A program made the position numbers and the translations under genes. Below, in pieces: positions 8,860-17,194 of a stretch of DNA of 43,651 bases. This DNA is from Dietzia timorensis (GTDB lineage: Bacteria > Actinomycetota > Actinomycetes > Mycobacteriales > Mycobacteriaceae): positions 1 to 43,651 of the forward strand of contig NZ_DYXM01000037.1 of the NCBI RefSeq assembly GCF_020742175.1. Direction: 5' to 3'. The notes under the pieces are model-generated. The model ran no database searches, was not told where the DNA came from, and saw only the letters and a program-made list of their open reading frames with translations. Position 1 is the first letter of the stretch. Every line of letters starts with the position of its first letter.

Positions 8860-8877
8860 GTCACATTTGTCACAGCC
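8860..8877 (+). promoter_or_regulatory. Tandem 9-bp GTCACA repeat (MtrA-box-like)
   Basis: Two direct copies, GTCACATTT and GTCACAGCC, sit head to tail with a 9-bp period, ending 40 bases before the ATG of the secreted DUF218 protein. Mycobacterial MtrA is reported to bind tandem GTCACAgcg-like 9-mers at envelope and division genes. The match is by eye. A second tandem occurs at 23574. Confidence 0.5.
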
Positions 8878-8917
8878 GGGGAATGCGCCGCCCCGGATAT
8901 CGGAAGGCTGCCTGTCC

Positions 8918-9574
8918 ATGGTCAACATCACCGAGACCCGCCGCTCGCGGCGGCGTCCTCTGCTCCGTGCCGCCGCGGCAACTGTTGCCGCCGCCGGTAT
9001 GGTCTTCGCCGGCGCGACGACCGCGACCGCACAGTCGCTGGAAATGCCTTCGGACAACGCGCTGTTCAATGGTGGACTCTCCCTCGCGTGCCAGCACGTG
9101 CCTGCGGACATGCTCGAGCAGTGCGGCGAATTCGAGCAGTTCAGCTCGGACAGCCCGGCGGTCCTCAGCGTCAACCCGTTCACGACCTACATCGTCGTTC
9201 TCGGTGCCGGCCTCTACGAGGATGGCTCGATCCGTCCGGTCCTCGAGCAGCGCCTGCAGGCCGCGCTCCGTCTGGCCAATCAGTACCCGTCCGCGCCGAT
9301 CATCGTCACCGGCGGTGTCCCGCAGAACGGCGTCACCGAGGCGCGTGCGATGAACGACTGGCTCGTCGGCGCCGGCGTCTTCCCGGGAAGGATCACCCAG
9401 GAGGATCGTTCGGGAAGCACCGTGCAGAACGCGCAGTTCTCCAACCGCATCCTCGAAGAGCGTGGGGCAACCGCGGCCGTCGTCGTCACCAACGATTTTC
9501 ATGTCAATCGCGGCGTGCTCAACTTCCGTCAGGCGGTGAACGGCCGGATTCCCATCACGGGAGTCGTGGCCTAA
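8918..9574 (+). CDS. Secreted DUF218 (YdcF/SanA/ElyC-like) protein
   Basis: A 218-residue exported protein. A basic start (RRSRRRPLLR), an alanine-rich core and cleavage near ATAQS (about residue 39) form a signal peptide. The rest is a DUF218 domain: YIVVLGAGLYEDGSIRPVLEQ, APIIVTGGVPQNGVTEARAM and VVVTNDFHVNRG. These are the three conserved blocks of SanA/YdcF/ElyC proteins, which are tied to envelope polymer homeostasis but lack a firmly known reaction. Most relatives are membrane anchored; this one looks fully secreted. ATG 8918 follows GGAAGG by about ten bases; the frame is open back to TTG 8867, but that would spoil the signal peptide. A tandem GTCACA element just upstream may control it. 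Confidence 0.85.
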   Translation: MVNITETRRSRRRPLLRAAAATVAAAGMVFAGATTATAQSLEMPSDNALFNGGLSLACQHVPADMLEQCGEFEQFSSDSPAVLSVNPFTTYIVVLGAGLYEDGSIRPVLEQRLQAALRLANQYPSAPIIVTGGVPQNGVTEARAMNDWLVGAGVFPGRITQEDRSGSTVQNAQFSNRILEERGATAAVVVTNDFHVNRGVLNFRQAVNGRIPITGVVA

Positions 9575-9642
9575 GCCCCCTCGGGGGGGCAATGCGAGGG
9601 TTCATCGATGTTGCTGTGAGGTAGCTCACTATACTTCTGGGC

Positions 9643-10086
9643 ATGGCTGTTTCAGTGAAGAAGGAAATCGATATCGCCGCCTCCGTGCCCGAGGTGATGG
9701 AGGTTCTCGCAGACGTCGAGGCGTTGCCGAAGTGGTCGACGGCCCACGCGTCTGCGGAGATTCTCGACAAGGACGAGGAGGGATGGCCTCTCAAGGTGCG
9801 AGAGACCATCTCCCAGTTCGGCGTCAAGGACACGATGACCCTTGACTACGAGTGGTACGAGGGGGAGCTCTCGTGGACTCTCGCCGAGGAGAGTTCTGCG
9901 CAGAAGGTGCAGGAGTGTCGCTATCAGCTCACGGACAACGGCGACGGGACCACGCACGTCGAGTTCGACCTCACCGTCGAGCTCAAGCTCAAGCTGCCCG
10001 GGCTCGTGGTCAAGCAGGGGCAGAAGCTCGCCGCGGATACCGCAACCAAGGGCTTGAAGAAGGAGACCGAGCGCCGCTACGGCTAG
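9643..10086 (+). CDS. SRPBCC (START/polyketide-cyclase-like) protein
   Basis: A 147-residue soluble protein matching the helix-grip SRPBCC fold. It begins with a VKKEIDIAASVPEVMEVLAD strand-helix, continues with the typical VEALPKWSTAHASAEILDKD block, and ends in a long amphipathic helix (KQGQKLAADTATKGLKKETE). Such proteins bind hydrophobic ligands; actinobacterial single-domain members are mostly of unknown role. There is no signal peptide. It lies 68 bases after the DUF218 gene on the same strand and its stop overlaps the convergent aroD end by four bases. The fold assignment is good, the ligand unknown. Confidence 0.85.
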   Translation: MAVSVKKEIDIAASVPEVMEVLADVEALPKWSTAHASAEILDKDEEGWPLKVRETISQFGVKDTMTLDYEWYEGELSWTLAEESSAQKVQECRYQLTDNGDGTTHVEFDLTVELKLKLPGLVVKQGQKLAADTATKGLKKETERRYG

Positions 10087-10868
10087 GTGCGTGCGGCGGT
10101 GAGGCGGTCGACCGCCTCGCGGGCTTCGCGCGCAGGGACCTGCCCGGGTGCCGAGGCCCCGGAGACGGTGCAATACGTGGCGCATGAACCGAACGCGGGT
10201 GCCGCGACGCGGGTGACTTGCCCGAGCCCTCCCATCGCGATGGCGATGAGCGGAACCTCCGACTCCTCCGCGGCCAGCGACGTCGCATACATCAGCTCGG
10301 TGACGTCGGACGCCGCGTCAGGCATGACCGCGAGTTTCGCGACCGACGCACCGGCCTGCGCCATCGCGGCGAACACCGCGCGCACCTCGTCTGCAGGCAG
10401 CGGGCGGTCGAAATGATGTTCCGAGAGTACGACCGGCGCGCCTGCGCGTCGACATTCGTCGAGGGCCGCGGCGGCGTGCGGATGGGAGCGTTCGACGTCA
10501 ACAAGCGCCACACCCTGCGCACGGGCAAGCCGGCCGACCAGCTCGAGGTAATTATCCGGTAGGTCCGGGCTGGTCGCGGGCGGATTCGGGCGCAGCTCCG
10601 GCCGGCCCTCCTCGGCCGGCGTGCGGTACGTGGCCAGGATCGGCATGCCCGGGAGTAGATCGGCGATGACGGCGAGGGCTGCGTCGATCTCGCCGCTCCG
10701 CGCCGCCTCCTCGAAGCGGTCCACGCGCCACTCGACGAGGTCCACGATCCCCGGCTCCAGCTGCGCGATCTGTGCGCATTCGGCTCGCAGCCCCGCGGCG
10801 TCCGCGGCGACGAGGGGGACTATGACGGCGGCGCGGTCTGCGCGCAAAGGGGCGGGAAAGCTCGGCAT
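10083..10868 (-). CDS. aroD: Type I 3-dehydroquinate dehydratase
   Basis: This enzyme dehydrates 3-dehydroquinate to 3-dehydroshikimate in the shikimate pathway. The 261-residue product is a class I, Schiff-base TIM barrel: VEWRVDRF at about 45-52, the catalytic histidine in VLSEHHF (151/152), the Schiff-base lysine Lys178 in VAKLAVMP, and IAMGGLGQVTRVAAPAFGS at about 209-227, the equivalent of the usual SMG...SR...FGS block. Mycobacteria and corynebacteria mostly use the unrelated type II enzyme, so a type I copy is notable. No other shikimate gene is adjacent. The ATG at 10868 lies in the loop of a perfect 14-bp hairpin (10849-10891). The upstream lipase on the same strand stops 35 bases before it. 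A TTG seven codons later is a weaker alternative start. Confidence 0.88.
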   Translation of the reverse strand: MPSFPAPLRADRAAVIVPLVAADAAGLRAECAQIAQLEPGIVDLVEWRVDRFEEAARSGEIDAALAVIADLLPGMPILATYRTPAEEGRPELRPNPPATSPDLPDNYLELVGRLARAQGVALVDVERSHPHAAAALDECRRAGAPVVLSEHHFDRPLPADEVRAVFAAMAQAGASVAKLAVMPDAASDVTELMYATSLAAEESEVPLIAIAMGGLGQVTRVAAPAFGSCATYCTVSGASAPGQVPAREAREAVDRLTAART

Positions 10869-10891
10869 GGTGATCCAAGCTTTCCCGCCCC
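10849..10891 (-). promoter_or_regulatory. Perfect 14-bp hairpin holding the aroD start codon in its loop
   Basis: In the minus-strand RNA, arms 10891-10878 and 10862-10849 pair perfectly over 14 bases, GC-rich at the base, with a 15-base loop (10877-10863). The loop contains the weak ribosome site GGATCA and the ATG of aroD. The structure starts 12 bases after the lipase stop and is followed by only three U. It may be the lipase terminator, a translational switch for aroD, or both. Confidence 0.8.
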
Positions 10892-10903
10892 GTGAATGCT
10901 TCG

Positions 10904-12292
10904 TCAAACCGCGCAGTTCTGCGGCGCCGGCTGGTCGAGCACGCGCCCGACGAGGTAGTCGTTCACCGCGTTCGCGTTCGTCAGGTACGGCGCGAGGTGG
11001 TTGATCGCCGAGCGGGGAACGATCGGCGGGAGGCCGTCGGTGACGAATTCGACTGCCGTACCCCCGGCGCACCAGCTCGCAGCCCCGTTCTTGATCGGTT
11101 CATAGGGGATGACGTCGTCGTTGAGGTTCCCCTGTAGGCGGACCGGAACCTGCGGCGCCTTCTCGCCCAGCTTCTGGCTGTCCAGGAGTTCGCTGAGCTC
11201 GGGACGGCGTTCGATGATCTGGTCGAGCGACTCTCCGGACTTGCTGAAGTCGGACGTGCTGCGCAGCGGATAGGTGAGGATCGAATCCCCGATGCACTGG
11301 TTCGCCGTGTCCGCGAGCAGGCGTTTGCCGGCGTCGTTGAGCTCCTCGTCGAGCACCGTCTGCAGGCTCGGGTCGGTGGCGAGGAAGGAATTGATCGCGT
11401 ATCCGATGACTCCCGCGATGAGGTTGCCGTCGACCTGCTTGAGCGTGGCGCGCAGATCGAGCGGCGCCGCCGAGGCGTTGACGCCCTTGAGGTTGAGGTC
11501 CGGCGCGTAATCGGGCGCGGCCTCGGCTGCGGCGGCTGCCGCGCCACCGCCCTGCGAATAGCCGGTGACGACGACCGGCGATTCCGGGCTGAGACGGCCG
11601 TCGGAGGCGGCGATCGCGCCTCGGGCGCCGTCGAGAACGGCGTGCGCCTGGGCGTCGCTGTTGACGTAGGTGTGCTGGCCCGGGGTGCCGAGACCTTCGT
11701 AATCGGTGACGAGCACGTCGAAGCCCCGGTCGACCAGCGTCCACGCGGCGATCGCCTCGTAGCCCGGGGAGATGCTCGGCGGAGACGTGGCGACGTTGAG
11801 CCCGGTCTCGAAATTGCGGGACGGGGCGCACTGGTCGCCGGCGCCCTGGGTGCCAGGGGCGACGACGGCGAGCGGGCGGTCCCCGCCCGGGGCGGGCTTC
11901 GACGAGCGGATGTAGGTGCCGGTCACGGGCACCTCGCCGCCGCGCGCGCCGATTGAGGTGTACATGACCCGCTGCGCGTCGCCCTGCCAGAAGCCGGGGA
12001 GGCCATCGAACGCAAGGCCCATCGGTTCCGAACGGATGAGCTGGCCCGGATCGCCACCGGGAAGCTCGGACGGGGGAGCGTAGAAATCGGGATGGGTGAA
12101 GCCGTTATCGGACACCGACCCGGTCTGCGCAGAGGCCGCCGGCGCGACGGCGACCGCCCCGGTGCAGGCGAGCGCCAGGCCGCACACGCCGGCGAGGACT
12201 CCCCGGGCCCCGCGGCGAAGGGCGGACCGCGGGGACGCGGCGCCGTCGGCCACACCCGAATCGGAAGAAGAAGTGATGTGAACCATAGTCAT
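10904..12292 (-). CDS. Secreted lipase (secretory lipase LIP family)
   Basis: A 462-residue exported serine hydrolase. After a short charged start comes a hydrophobic core and cleavage near APAASAQT, roughly residue 50. The mature enzyme shows the N-terminal pattern DFYAPPSELPGGDPGQLIRS, the nucleophile elbow GYSQGGG with Ser246, an Asp in NDDVIPYEP and a His in SAINHLAPY. Together these are the layout of the LIP (Candida lipase A-like) family that is common in mycolate-containing actinobacteria. It probably hydrolyses acylglycerols or other esters outside the cell. Start ATG 12292 is chosen because upstream codons lack signal-peptide character; ATG 12286 is also possible. aroD follows on the same strand. 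The exact substrate is unknown. Confidence 0.88.
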   Translation of the reverse strand: MTMVHITSSSDSGVADGAASPRSALRRGARGVLAGVCGLALACTGAVAVAPAASAQTGSVSDNGFTHPDFYAPPSELPGGDPGQLIRSEPMGLAFDGLPGFWQGDAQRVMYTSIGARGGEVPVTGTYIRSSKPAPGGDRPLAVVAPGTQGAGDQCAPSRNFETGLNVATSPPSISPGYEAIAAWTLVDRGFDVLVTDYEGLGTPGQHTYVNSDAQAHAVLDGARGAIAASDGRLSPESPVVVTGYSQGGGAAAAAAEAAPDYAPDLNLKGVNASAAPLDLRATLKQVDGNLIAGVIGYAINSFLATDPSLQTVLDEELNDAGKRLLADTANQCIGDSILTYPLRSTSDFSKSGESLDQIIERRPELSELLDSQKLGEKAPQVPVRLQGNLNDDVIPYEPIKNGAASWCAGGTAVEFVTDGLPPIVPRSAINHLAPYLTNANAVNDYLVGRVLDQPAPQNCAV

Positions 12293-12398
12293 GGCGATCA
12301 CTATACGAATTTCGGGCTCCTCGCGAGGGCGCTTTGACCGAAATGGGACGCAAGGGGTCATAGGGGCGAGGCGGCCGTCTCCTCGCGAAGTTCGGGCG

Positions 12399-13055
12399 CT
12401 ACAACAGGCCTAGCTCGCGCCCCTTGGCGACCGCCGCGGTGCGTGAGGACACCTCGAGTTTGCCGAACACATGGGTGAGATGGGTCTTGATCGTGGCCTC
12501 CGAGACGCCGAGTTCGCGGGCGATCTTCCGGTTCGTCTCGCCCGAGGCGACGGCCTTGAGTACCTCGTGCTCGCGCGGGGAGAGTTCGGTGTCCGGATGC
12601 GCCGGGCGGCCTGTGCGCAAGGTGCCCATAAGCGTCGCCTGTACGGCCGGTGCAAGCGCCGATTCGCCGCGCGCCGCGGCCCGTATCGCACCGACGAGCT
12701 GTTCGGGCTCGGCGTCCTTGAGCATGTAGCCGACCGCGCCCGCCTCGATGGCGCCGAGGATCTCGGGGTCGGAATCGTAGGCGGTGACCACGAGCACCGC
12801 GGGTGCGTCTTCCCTGGAGCGGATCGCGCGCGTCGCCTCCACGCCGCCCGGGGTTGAGCCGAGCTCGCCGACCTCCCCGAACCGCAGGTCCATGAGGACG
12901 ACGTCGATGTCGCCGATTCGGGCGCGCTCGATCGCCGCCTTCGACGTCGACGCTTCGGCGACGACCTCGAGATCGTCCTCGGCCCCGACCAGGGCGGCGA
13001 GGCCGCGGCGGACGACCGCGTGGTCGTCGGCGAGAAGTAACCGGATCGTGCTCAT
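12399..13055 (-). CDS. LuxR/NarL-family response regulator
   Basis: A 218-residue two-component response regulator. The receiver domain has the acidic pair Asp10/Asp11, the phospho-acceptor Asp56 in VVLMDLRFG and the conserved lysine in GYMLKDAEP. A LuxR-type helix-turn-helix occupies about 150-215 (LSPREHEVLKAVASGETN; GVSEATIKTHLTHVFGKLEV). It binds DNA as a dimer after phosphorylation. Its start overlaps the stop of the histidine kinase (ATGA), so this is its cognate pair. The signal and targets are not known; pairs of this type in Gram-positive bacteria often sense membrane or envelope disturbance. The neighbouring lipase and patatin genes are possible targets by position only. Confidence 0.95.
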   Translation of the reverse strand: MSTIRLLLADDHAVVRRGLAALVGAEDDLEVVAEASTSKAAIERARIGDIDVVLMDLRFGEVGELGSTPGGVEATRAIRSREDAPAVLVVTAYDSDPEILGAIEAGAVGYMLKDAEPEQLVGAIRAAARGESALAPAVQATLMGTLRTGRPAHPDTELSPREHEVLKAVASGETNRKIARELGVSEATIKTHLTHVFGKLEVSSRTAAVAKGRELGLL

Positions 13056-14248
13056 CGCGTGGATTCCTCCTTCGAGGCCTCGGCGTTGTCGCCGTCGCCT
13101 GCGACCATTCGTACAGGTGCAGTCGCGCCCAGAACCGTGCCCACCCCTGGCTGGGAGTCGATCCTCAGCCTGCCACCGAGCTCGTCGAGCCGCAGGCGCA
13201 TGTTCTCGAGCCCGAAGCCCGCGGCGTCTTCGAGCCGGGCGGTGTCGAAGCCGGTTCCATTATCGCGGACCGTGAGTTCGATGCCGTGACGGGCGCGGGT
13301 CGCCGAGACCTCGATCTGCGTCGCATGGCCGTGTCGCACCGCGTTGGAGACCGCCTCCTGGGCGATCCGCACGAGCGCCGAGGACACCCGCACCCCGCCG
13401 TCGACGTCTCCGGTTCCGGTGACCCGCACGCGCGGGCGCGTGCCGTCGGGAAGCGAGGGCGCGTGCAGGGCGACGCGCTCCAGCGCGCCGGCGAGCGTCG
13501 TTCCCTCGAGCACGGCCGGGCGCAGCGCGGCGACGACCCGACGCGCCTCGTGCAACGAATTGCCCGCCGTCTCGCGAGCCAGACGGATGTCGTCGATCGA
13601 CGGGTGTTCGGGCGCCGAACGCTCGACCGCACGCAACAGCATCTGGATGCTCGCGAGCTCCTGGGCAATGGTGTCGTGGATTTCGCCGGCCAGCCGCGTC
13701 CGCTCGGCCTCCTGCCCCGCCGCGCGCTCCTTCGCCGCGAGTTCGGCGCGGGTGTCCATGAGCGAGCGGTAGCCGACGGCCACCGCGATGGCCGCCGCCG
13801 CGGCGACCGTCGGTCCGGCCACGCCGCCGATCGTCCACTCCTGCTGGGTGCCGATCGTGACCACGGCGATCGCGCAGACGAGAACCACCGCGAGCGAACC
13901 CGAACGCAGCGGAAGCACGTGCAGGCACAGGAAGAACAGCGGGAACGCGAGGTAGGCCGCCGAGGGGACGTGGACGATGAGCAGCGCCCACAGCACGACG
14001 AGCGCGGCGACCCACAGCAGAGCCCCCTGTCCGCGGGCTAGACGCGGCAGCACCGCCCCGAGGCCGTAGACCAGGAGCAGACAGGACGCGGCGGCGAGAG
14101 AGAACAGCCGACTGCCGTCATCCAGCGAGAAGGCCTGAACGACCGCGAGCAGCCACAGCCCCGCGAACAGGGCGTGCAGGGCCCAGTTGAGAACGAGCAT
14201 GACTTGGTCGGGCGCCTGGTGCGCGGTGTCCGGTGGGGCGTCGGTCAT
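13052..14248 (-). CDS. HisKA_3-type sensor histidine kinase
   Basis: A 398-residue membrane kinase. About five hydrophobic segments fill residues 15-150 (VMLVLNWALHALFAGLWLLA is the first), with hardly any extracellular loop, like DesK-type sensors that read the membrane itself. A short coiled segment leads to the dimerisation box with phospho-accepting His191 in AGEIHDTIAQELASIQ. The HATPase domain has SNAVRHGHA, VRDNGTGFD and AGFGLENMRLRLDELGG. It passes phosphate to the response regulator encoded four bases overlapping downstream. The ATG at 14248 has a cramped AGAGG one base away, so the start could also be at the internal Met of QVMLVLNW. The open frame further upstream is antisense to the patatin gene and is rejected. 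Confidence 0.93.
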   Translation of the reverse strand: MTDAPPDTAHQAPDQVMLVLNWALHALFAGLWLLAVVQAFSLDDGSRLFSLAAASCLLLVYGLGAVLPRLARGQGALLWVAALVVLWALLIVHVPSAAYLAFPLFFLCLHVLPLRSGSLAVVLVCAIAVVTIGTQQEWTIGGVAGPTVAAAAAIAVAVGYRSLMDTRAELAAKERAAGQEAERTRLAGEIHDTIAQELASIQMLLRAVERSAPEHPSIDDIRLARETAGNSLHEARRVVAALRPAVLEGTTLAGALERVALHAPSLPDGTRPRVRVTGTGDVDGGVRVSSALVRIAQEAVSNAVRHGHATQIEVSATRARHGIELTVRDNGTGFDTARLEDAAGFGLENMRLRLDELGGRLRIDSQPGVGTVLGATAPVRMVAGDGDNAEASKEESTR

Positions 14249-14386
14249 GCCTCTGAACTTACGTGTTCTCGCCGCACGAATCCGCGTGTACGGATTACGC
14301 GGGGGCGGGAGGTGGAGGACAATGGGGGCCGAATACGTGCGCAGGGCACGGTGATTAACGCTCGAATCGAGGAGGTGCGCCCGCAC

Positions 14387-15523
14387 ATGCGAGTGGCTTT
14401 GGCACTGGGATCCGGTGGTGCGCGCGGGTACGCGCACATCGGCGTGATCCGCGAACTCGAGGCGCGGGGGCACGAGATCGTGGCGATTTCCGGGGCGTCG
14501 ATGGGCGCCGTCGTCGGCGGCTTGTACGCCGCGGGCAAGCTCGACGAGTTCGAGGAGTGGGTGCGCCCGCTTACGCAACGTGACGTCGTGAGGCTCATCG
14601 ATCCGGCCCTCACCGGTGGCGGAGCTATGCGCGCGCGACGGGTGATGCAACGGCTGTCGAAGATTCTCGACGGGGCGCGCATCGAGAACGCCCGCATCCC
14701 GTTCACCGCCGTGGCGACGGACATGCATTCGCGGCGCGAGGTGTGGTTCACGCGCGGACCGATGGACGTGGCGATGCGGGCGTCGTTTGCGATCCCGTCG
14801 GTGATCACGCCCGCTGTCGTGGGGGAGCGGCTGCTTATTGACGGCGGGGTGATGAATCCCGTGCCGGTCGAGCCGCTGATCGCGACGAACGCGGACATCA
14901 TGGTCGCGGTCTCGCTTACCGGCCGGCGTGGCGATGCCCTCGGCTCGGTGATCAACGAGTCCTCCGACGAGGCCGAGGAGGAAATCGAGGCGAAGGTGAA
15001 GAAGGCCGACGACGCCCCGCACCGGATCGAGGACCGGGCGACGCGGCTGCGCGCGGCGACGTCGGAGATGTTCGACAGGGAGATGACCCGCTTTGTCGCC
15101 AACCGCCTGCTGCCGGCGCTCGAGGACTGGGAGGTCGGCAAAACGCACGCGGGAACGAGGGTGCGCAAGCGGCTCGCCGGGAAGGTCTCGCCCGAGATGG
15201 CCGCCGATGCCGGCGCCAAGTCGAACTATGACGCCGCCGAGGAGATGGTCAGCGACGAACTCGACCACGCGATCTCGCCCGGCGCCGTCGCCGAGACCTA
15301 CGGCACGCTGCCGAAATCGCTGGGCATGTTCGACGTCGTCGTGCAGGCGCTCGACGCGGTCGAGGCGGTGATCACCGGGTACCGGCTCGCCGGAAACCCG
15401 CCCGATATCCATATCTCGGTGCCGGCGAGCACGTGCACCGCGTTCGACTTCCACCGCGCGGACTACGTGATCGGCGTCGGGCACGACCTGTGCAGCGAGG
15501 CTTTGGACCGCGAGAAGCTCTAG
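14387..15523 (+). CDS. Patatin-like phospholipase
   Basis: A 378-residue patatin-fold lipid acyl hydrolase. The Ser-Asp dyad is clear: oxyanion loop GSGGARG at 8-14, nucleophile Ser38 in GASMG and Asp152 in LLIDGGVMNP. It resembles the RssA/YchK branch with an extra C-terminal half rich in charged helices (ESSDEAEEEIEAKVKK; EDRATRLRAATSEMFDRE). There is no signal peptide, so it acts inside the cell, probably on membrane lipids. ATG 14387 gives MRVALALGSGG, the usual family start; GAGGAGG lies 12 bases upstream, so GTG 14375 or GTG 14351 remain possible. It is divergent from the kinase and followed by the tms pair. Confidence 0.9.
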   Translation: MRVALALGSGGARGYAHIGVIRELEARGHEIVAISGASMGAVVGGLYAAGKLDEFEEWVRPLTQRDVVRLIDPALTGGGAMRARRVMQRLSKILDGARIENARIPFTAVATDMHSRREVWFTRGPMDVAMRASFAIPSVITPAVVGERLLIDGGVMNPVPVEPLIATNADIMVAVSLTGRRGDALGSVINESSDEAEEEIEAKVKKADDAPHRIEDRATRLRAATSEMFDREMTRFVANRLLPALEDWEVGKTHAGTRVRKRLAGKVSPEMAADAGAKSNYDAAEEMVSDELDHAISPGAVAETYGTLPKSLGMFDVVVQALDAVEAVITGYRLAGNPPDIHISVPASTCTAFDFHRADYVIGVGHDLCSEALDREKL

Positions 15524-15615
15524 GGCGACCGCTCGGGAAATCGCCGGTAACGCGGATGTGAAAATCGCCCCTTCCGCTTGGCGGCGCCGAGAGCGGCGGG
15601 ACTACTGTTGTCGGT

Positions 15616-17109
15616 ATGGCATCAACTTCCCTCGCCCGGTCCGGCAACGATCAGTCCACACTCATCGTCGGGGAGAGCGCCCATGCCGAGGGGGTCGAGC
15701 GGATACTCGCGACCTTCCGCGCCATCCCCGACGAGCGCCGCGTCCGCCTGGCGAAGAAGACCTCGAACCTGTTCCGCGCCCGCCAGTCAGCGCCGGGCCC
15801 TGGCCTCGACACCTCGGGGCTGACGAAGGTCATCTCCGTCGATCCGGAAGCCCGCACCGCGGACGTGCAGGGCATGTGCACCTACGAGGATCTCGTCGAC
15901 GCGACGCTGCCGTTCGGGCTCATGCCGCACGTGGTGCCGCAGCTCAAGACGATCACACTCGGCGGCGCCGTAACGGGGCTCGGGATCGAGGCCACCTCGT
16001 TCGCGCTCGGCCTGCCGCACGAATCGGTGCTCGAGATGGACATCCTCACCGGCACCGGCGAGATCGTCACCGCCCGACCCGGCGGCAGCGAGCGCGAGCA
16101 GACGCTGTACCGCGGGTTCCCCAACTCCTACGGTTCGCTTGGGTATTCGCTGCGCCTGCGGATCACGCTCGTTCCGGTGGCCGAGTTCGTCGCCGTGCGC
16201 CACGTCCGCTTCAACGACATCGCCGAACTCACGAAGGCGCTCGACTCCGCCGTCACAAATGAGGCCTATGACGGCGAAGAAGCCGACTTTATCGACGGCG
16301 TCGTGTTCTCGGACGACGAGATGTACCTGAGCTTCGGCCGCATGGTGTCCGCCGACGAAATCGGAGCGGACGCCCGGCCTTCGCGCTACGACGGCATCGG
16401 CGACAAGCAGGCGATCTACTACCGCTCGCTGCAGCATGAATCCGGCGTTGCCACCGACGTGCTGCGCATCCGCGACTACCTGTGGCGCTGGGACACCGAC
16501 TGGTTCTGGTGTTCGCGAGCCTTCGGCACGCAGAACCCGAAGGTGCGCAAGTTCTGGCCGCAACAGCTGCTGCGTTCGTCGTTCTACTGGAAGATCATCG
16601 GGCTCGACCACAAATACGATCTCGGCAACAAGATCGGCGCGCTCAAGGGCGAGGGCCCGCGCGAGCGCGTCGTGCAGGACGTCGAGGTGACCATCGACCG
16701 GCTGCCGGACTTCATCTCCTGGTTCCTGCGCGAGGTGCCGATCGAGCCGCTGTGGCTGTGCCCGCTGCGTCTGCTCGACAAGGGCGATTCGACGACGGGC
16801 GGGGCCGGTACGGGCGCGGGACGGCCGTGGCCGCTGTACCCTCTCGAAGCAGGAACCACCTACGTCAACATCGGTTTCTGGTCGTCGGCCCCGATCGAGC
16901 CGGGCACGAGCGAGAGCGCGTGGAACGTGCGGATCGAAGAAGAGGTGTCGAAGCTCGGCGGGCATAAGTCCCTGTACTCCGATGCCTTCTACGACGAAGC
17001 GACCTTCGCCGCGCTGTACGGCGGGGAGCACGCCGACCGGCTCAAGGCGGAGTTCGATCCCGACGGGCGGTTCCCGACGTTGTACGACAAGACCGTGCGC
17101 GCACGGTGA
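15616..17109 (+). CDS. FAD-dependent reductase for 10-methyl fatty acids (TmsA/BfaA-like)
   Basis: A 497-residue flavoprotein of the FAD_binding_4 (PCMH) type. FAD-domain signs are ISVDPEARTADVQGMCTYED, VVPQLKTITLGGAVTGLGI and SVLEMDILTGTGEIVTA. The remainder is rich in aromatic residues (RSSFYWKIIGLDHKYDLGN). It precedes a CFA-synthase-like methyltransferase by 85 bases. In actinobacteria that make tuberculostearic acid, such pairs (tmsA-tmsB or bfaA-bfaB) convert oleoyl chains on phospholipids to 10-methylene and then 10-methyl chains; this protein would do the NADPH-linked reduction. ATG 15616 has no obvious ribosome site. DHCR24-like sterol reductases share the fold, but the neighbour decides the call. 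A third gene, tmsC, is not seen. Confidence 0.85.
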   Translation: MASTSLARSGNDQSTLIVGESAHAEGVERILATFRAIPDERRVRLAKKTSNLFRARQSAPGPGLDTSGLTKVISVDPEARTADVQGMCTYEDLVDATLPFGLMPHVVPQLKTITLGGAVTGLGIEATSFALGLPHESVLEMDILTGTGEIVTARPGGSEREQTLYRGFPNSYGSLGYSLRLRITLVPVAEFVAVRHVRFNDIAELTKALDSAVTNEAYDGEEADFIDGVVFSDDEMYLSFGRMVSADEIGADARPSRYDGIGDKQAIYYRSLQHESGVATDVLRIRDYLWRWDTDWFWCSRAFGTQNPKVRKFWPQQLLRSSFYWKIIGLDHKYDLGNKIGALKGEGPRERVVQDVEVTIDRLPDFISWFLREVPIEPLWLCPLRLLDKGDSTTGGAGTGAGRPWPLYPLEAGTTYVNIGFWSSAPIEPGTSESAWNVRIEEEVSKLGGHKSLYSDAFYDEATFAALYGGEHADRLKAEFDPDGRFPTLYDKTVRAR

Positions 17110-17194
17110 TTAGCGGCGAGCGGCGCACATTCGCGTCGACGGCGCACCCGAGATAGTTAAAGATAAAAAGATAAAGCACGACGGAGGTAGAGCG

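Noticed and set aside
9575..9590. Terminator after the DUF218 gene
   Set aside because: GCCCCC/GGGGGGC can pair, but there is no T-run and the loop is only three bases.
12364..12388. Terminator after the response-regulator gene
   Set aside because: The six-bp stem GCGAGG/CCTCGC has a long loop, no T-run, and lies upstream of the lipase start; not convincing.
14249..15484. N-terminal extension of the histidine kinase by about 400 codons
   Set aside because: It lies antisense to the patatin gene and reads as low-complexity; the kinase is complete from 14248.
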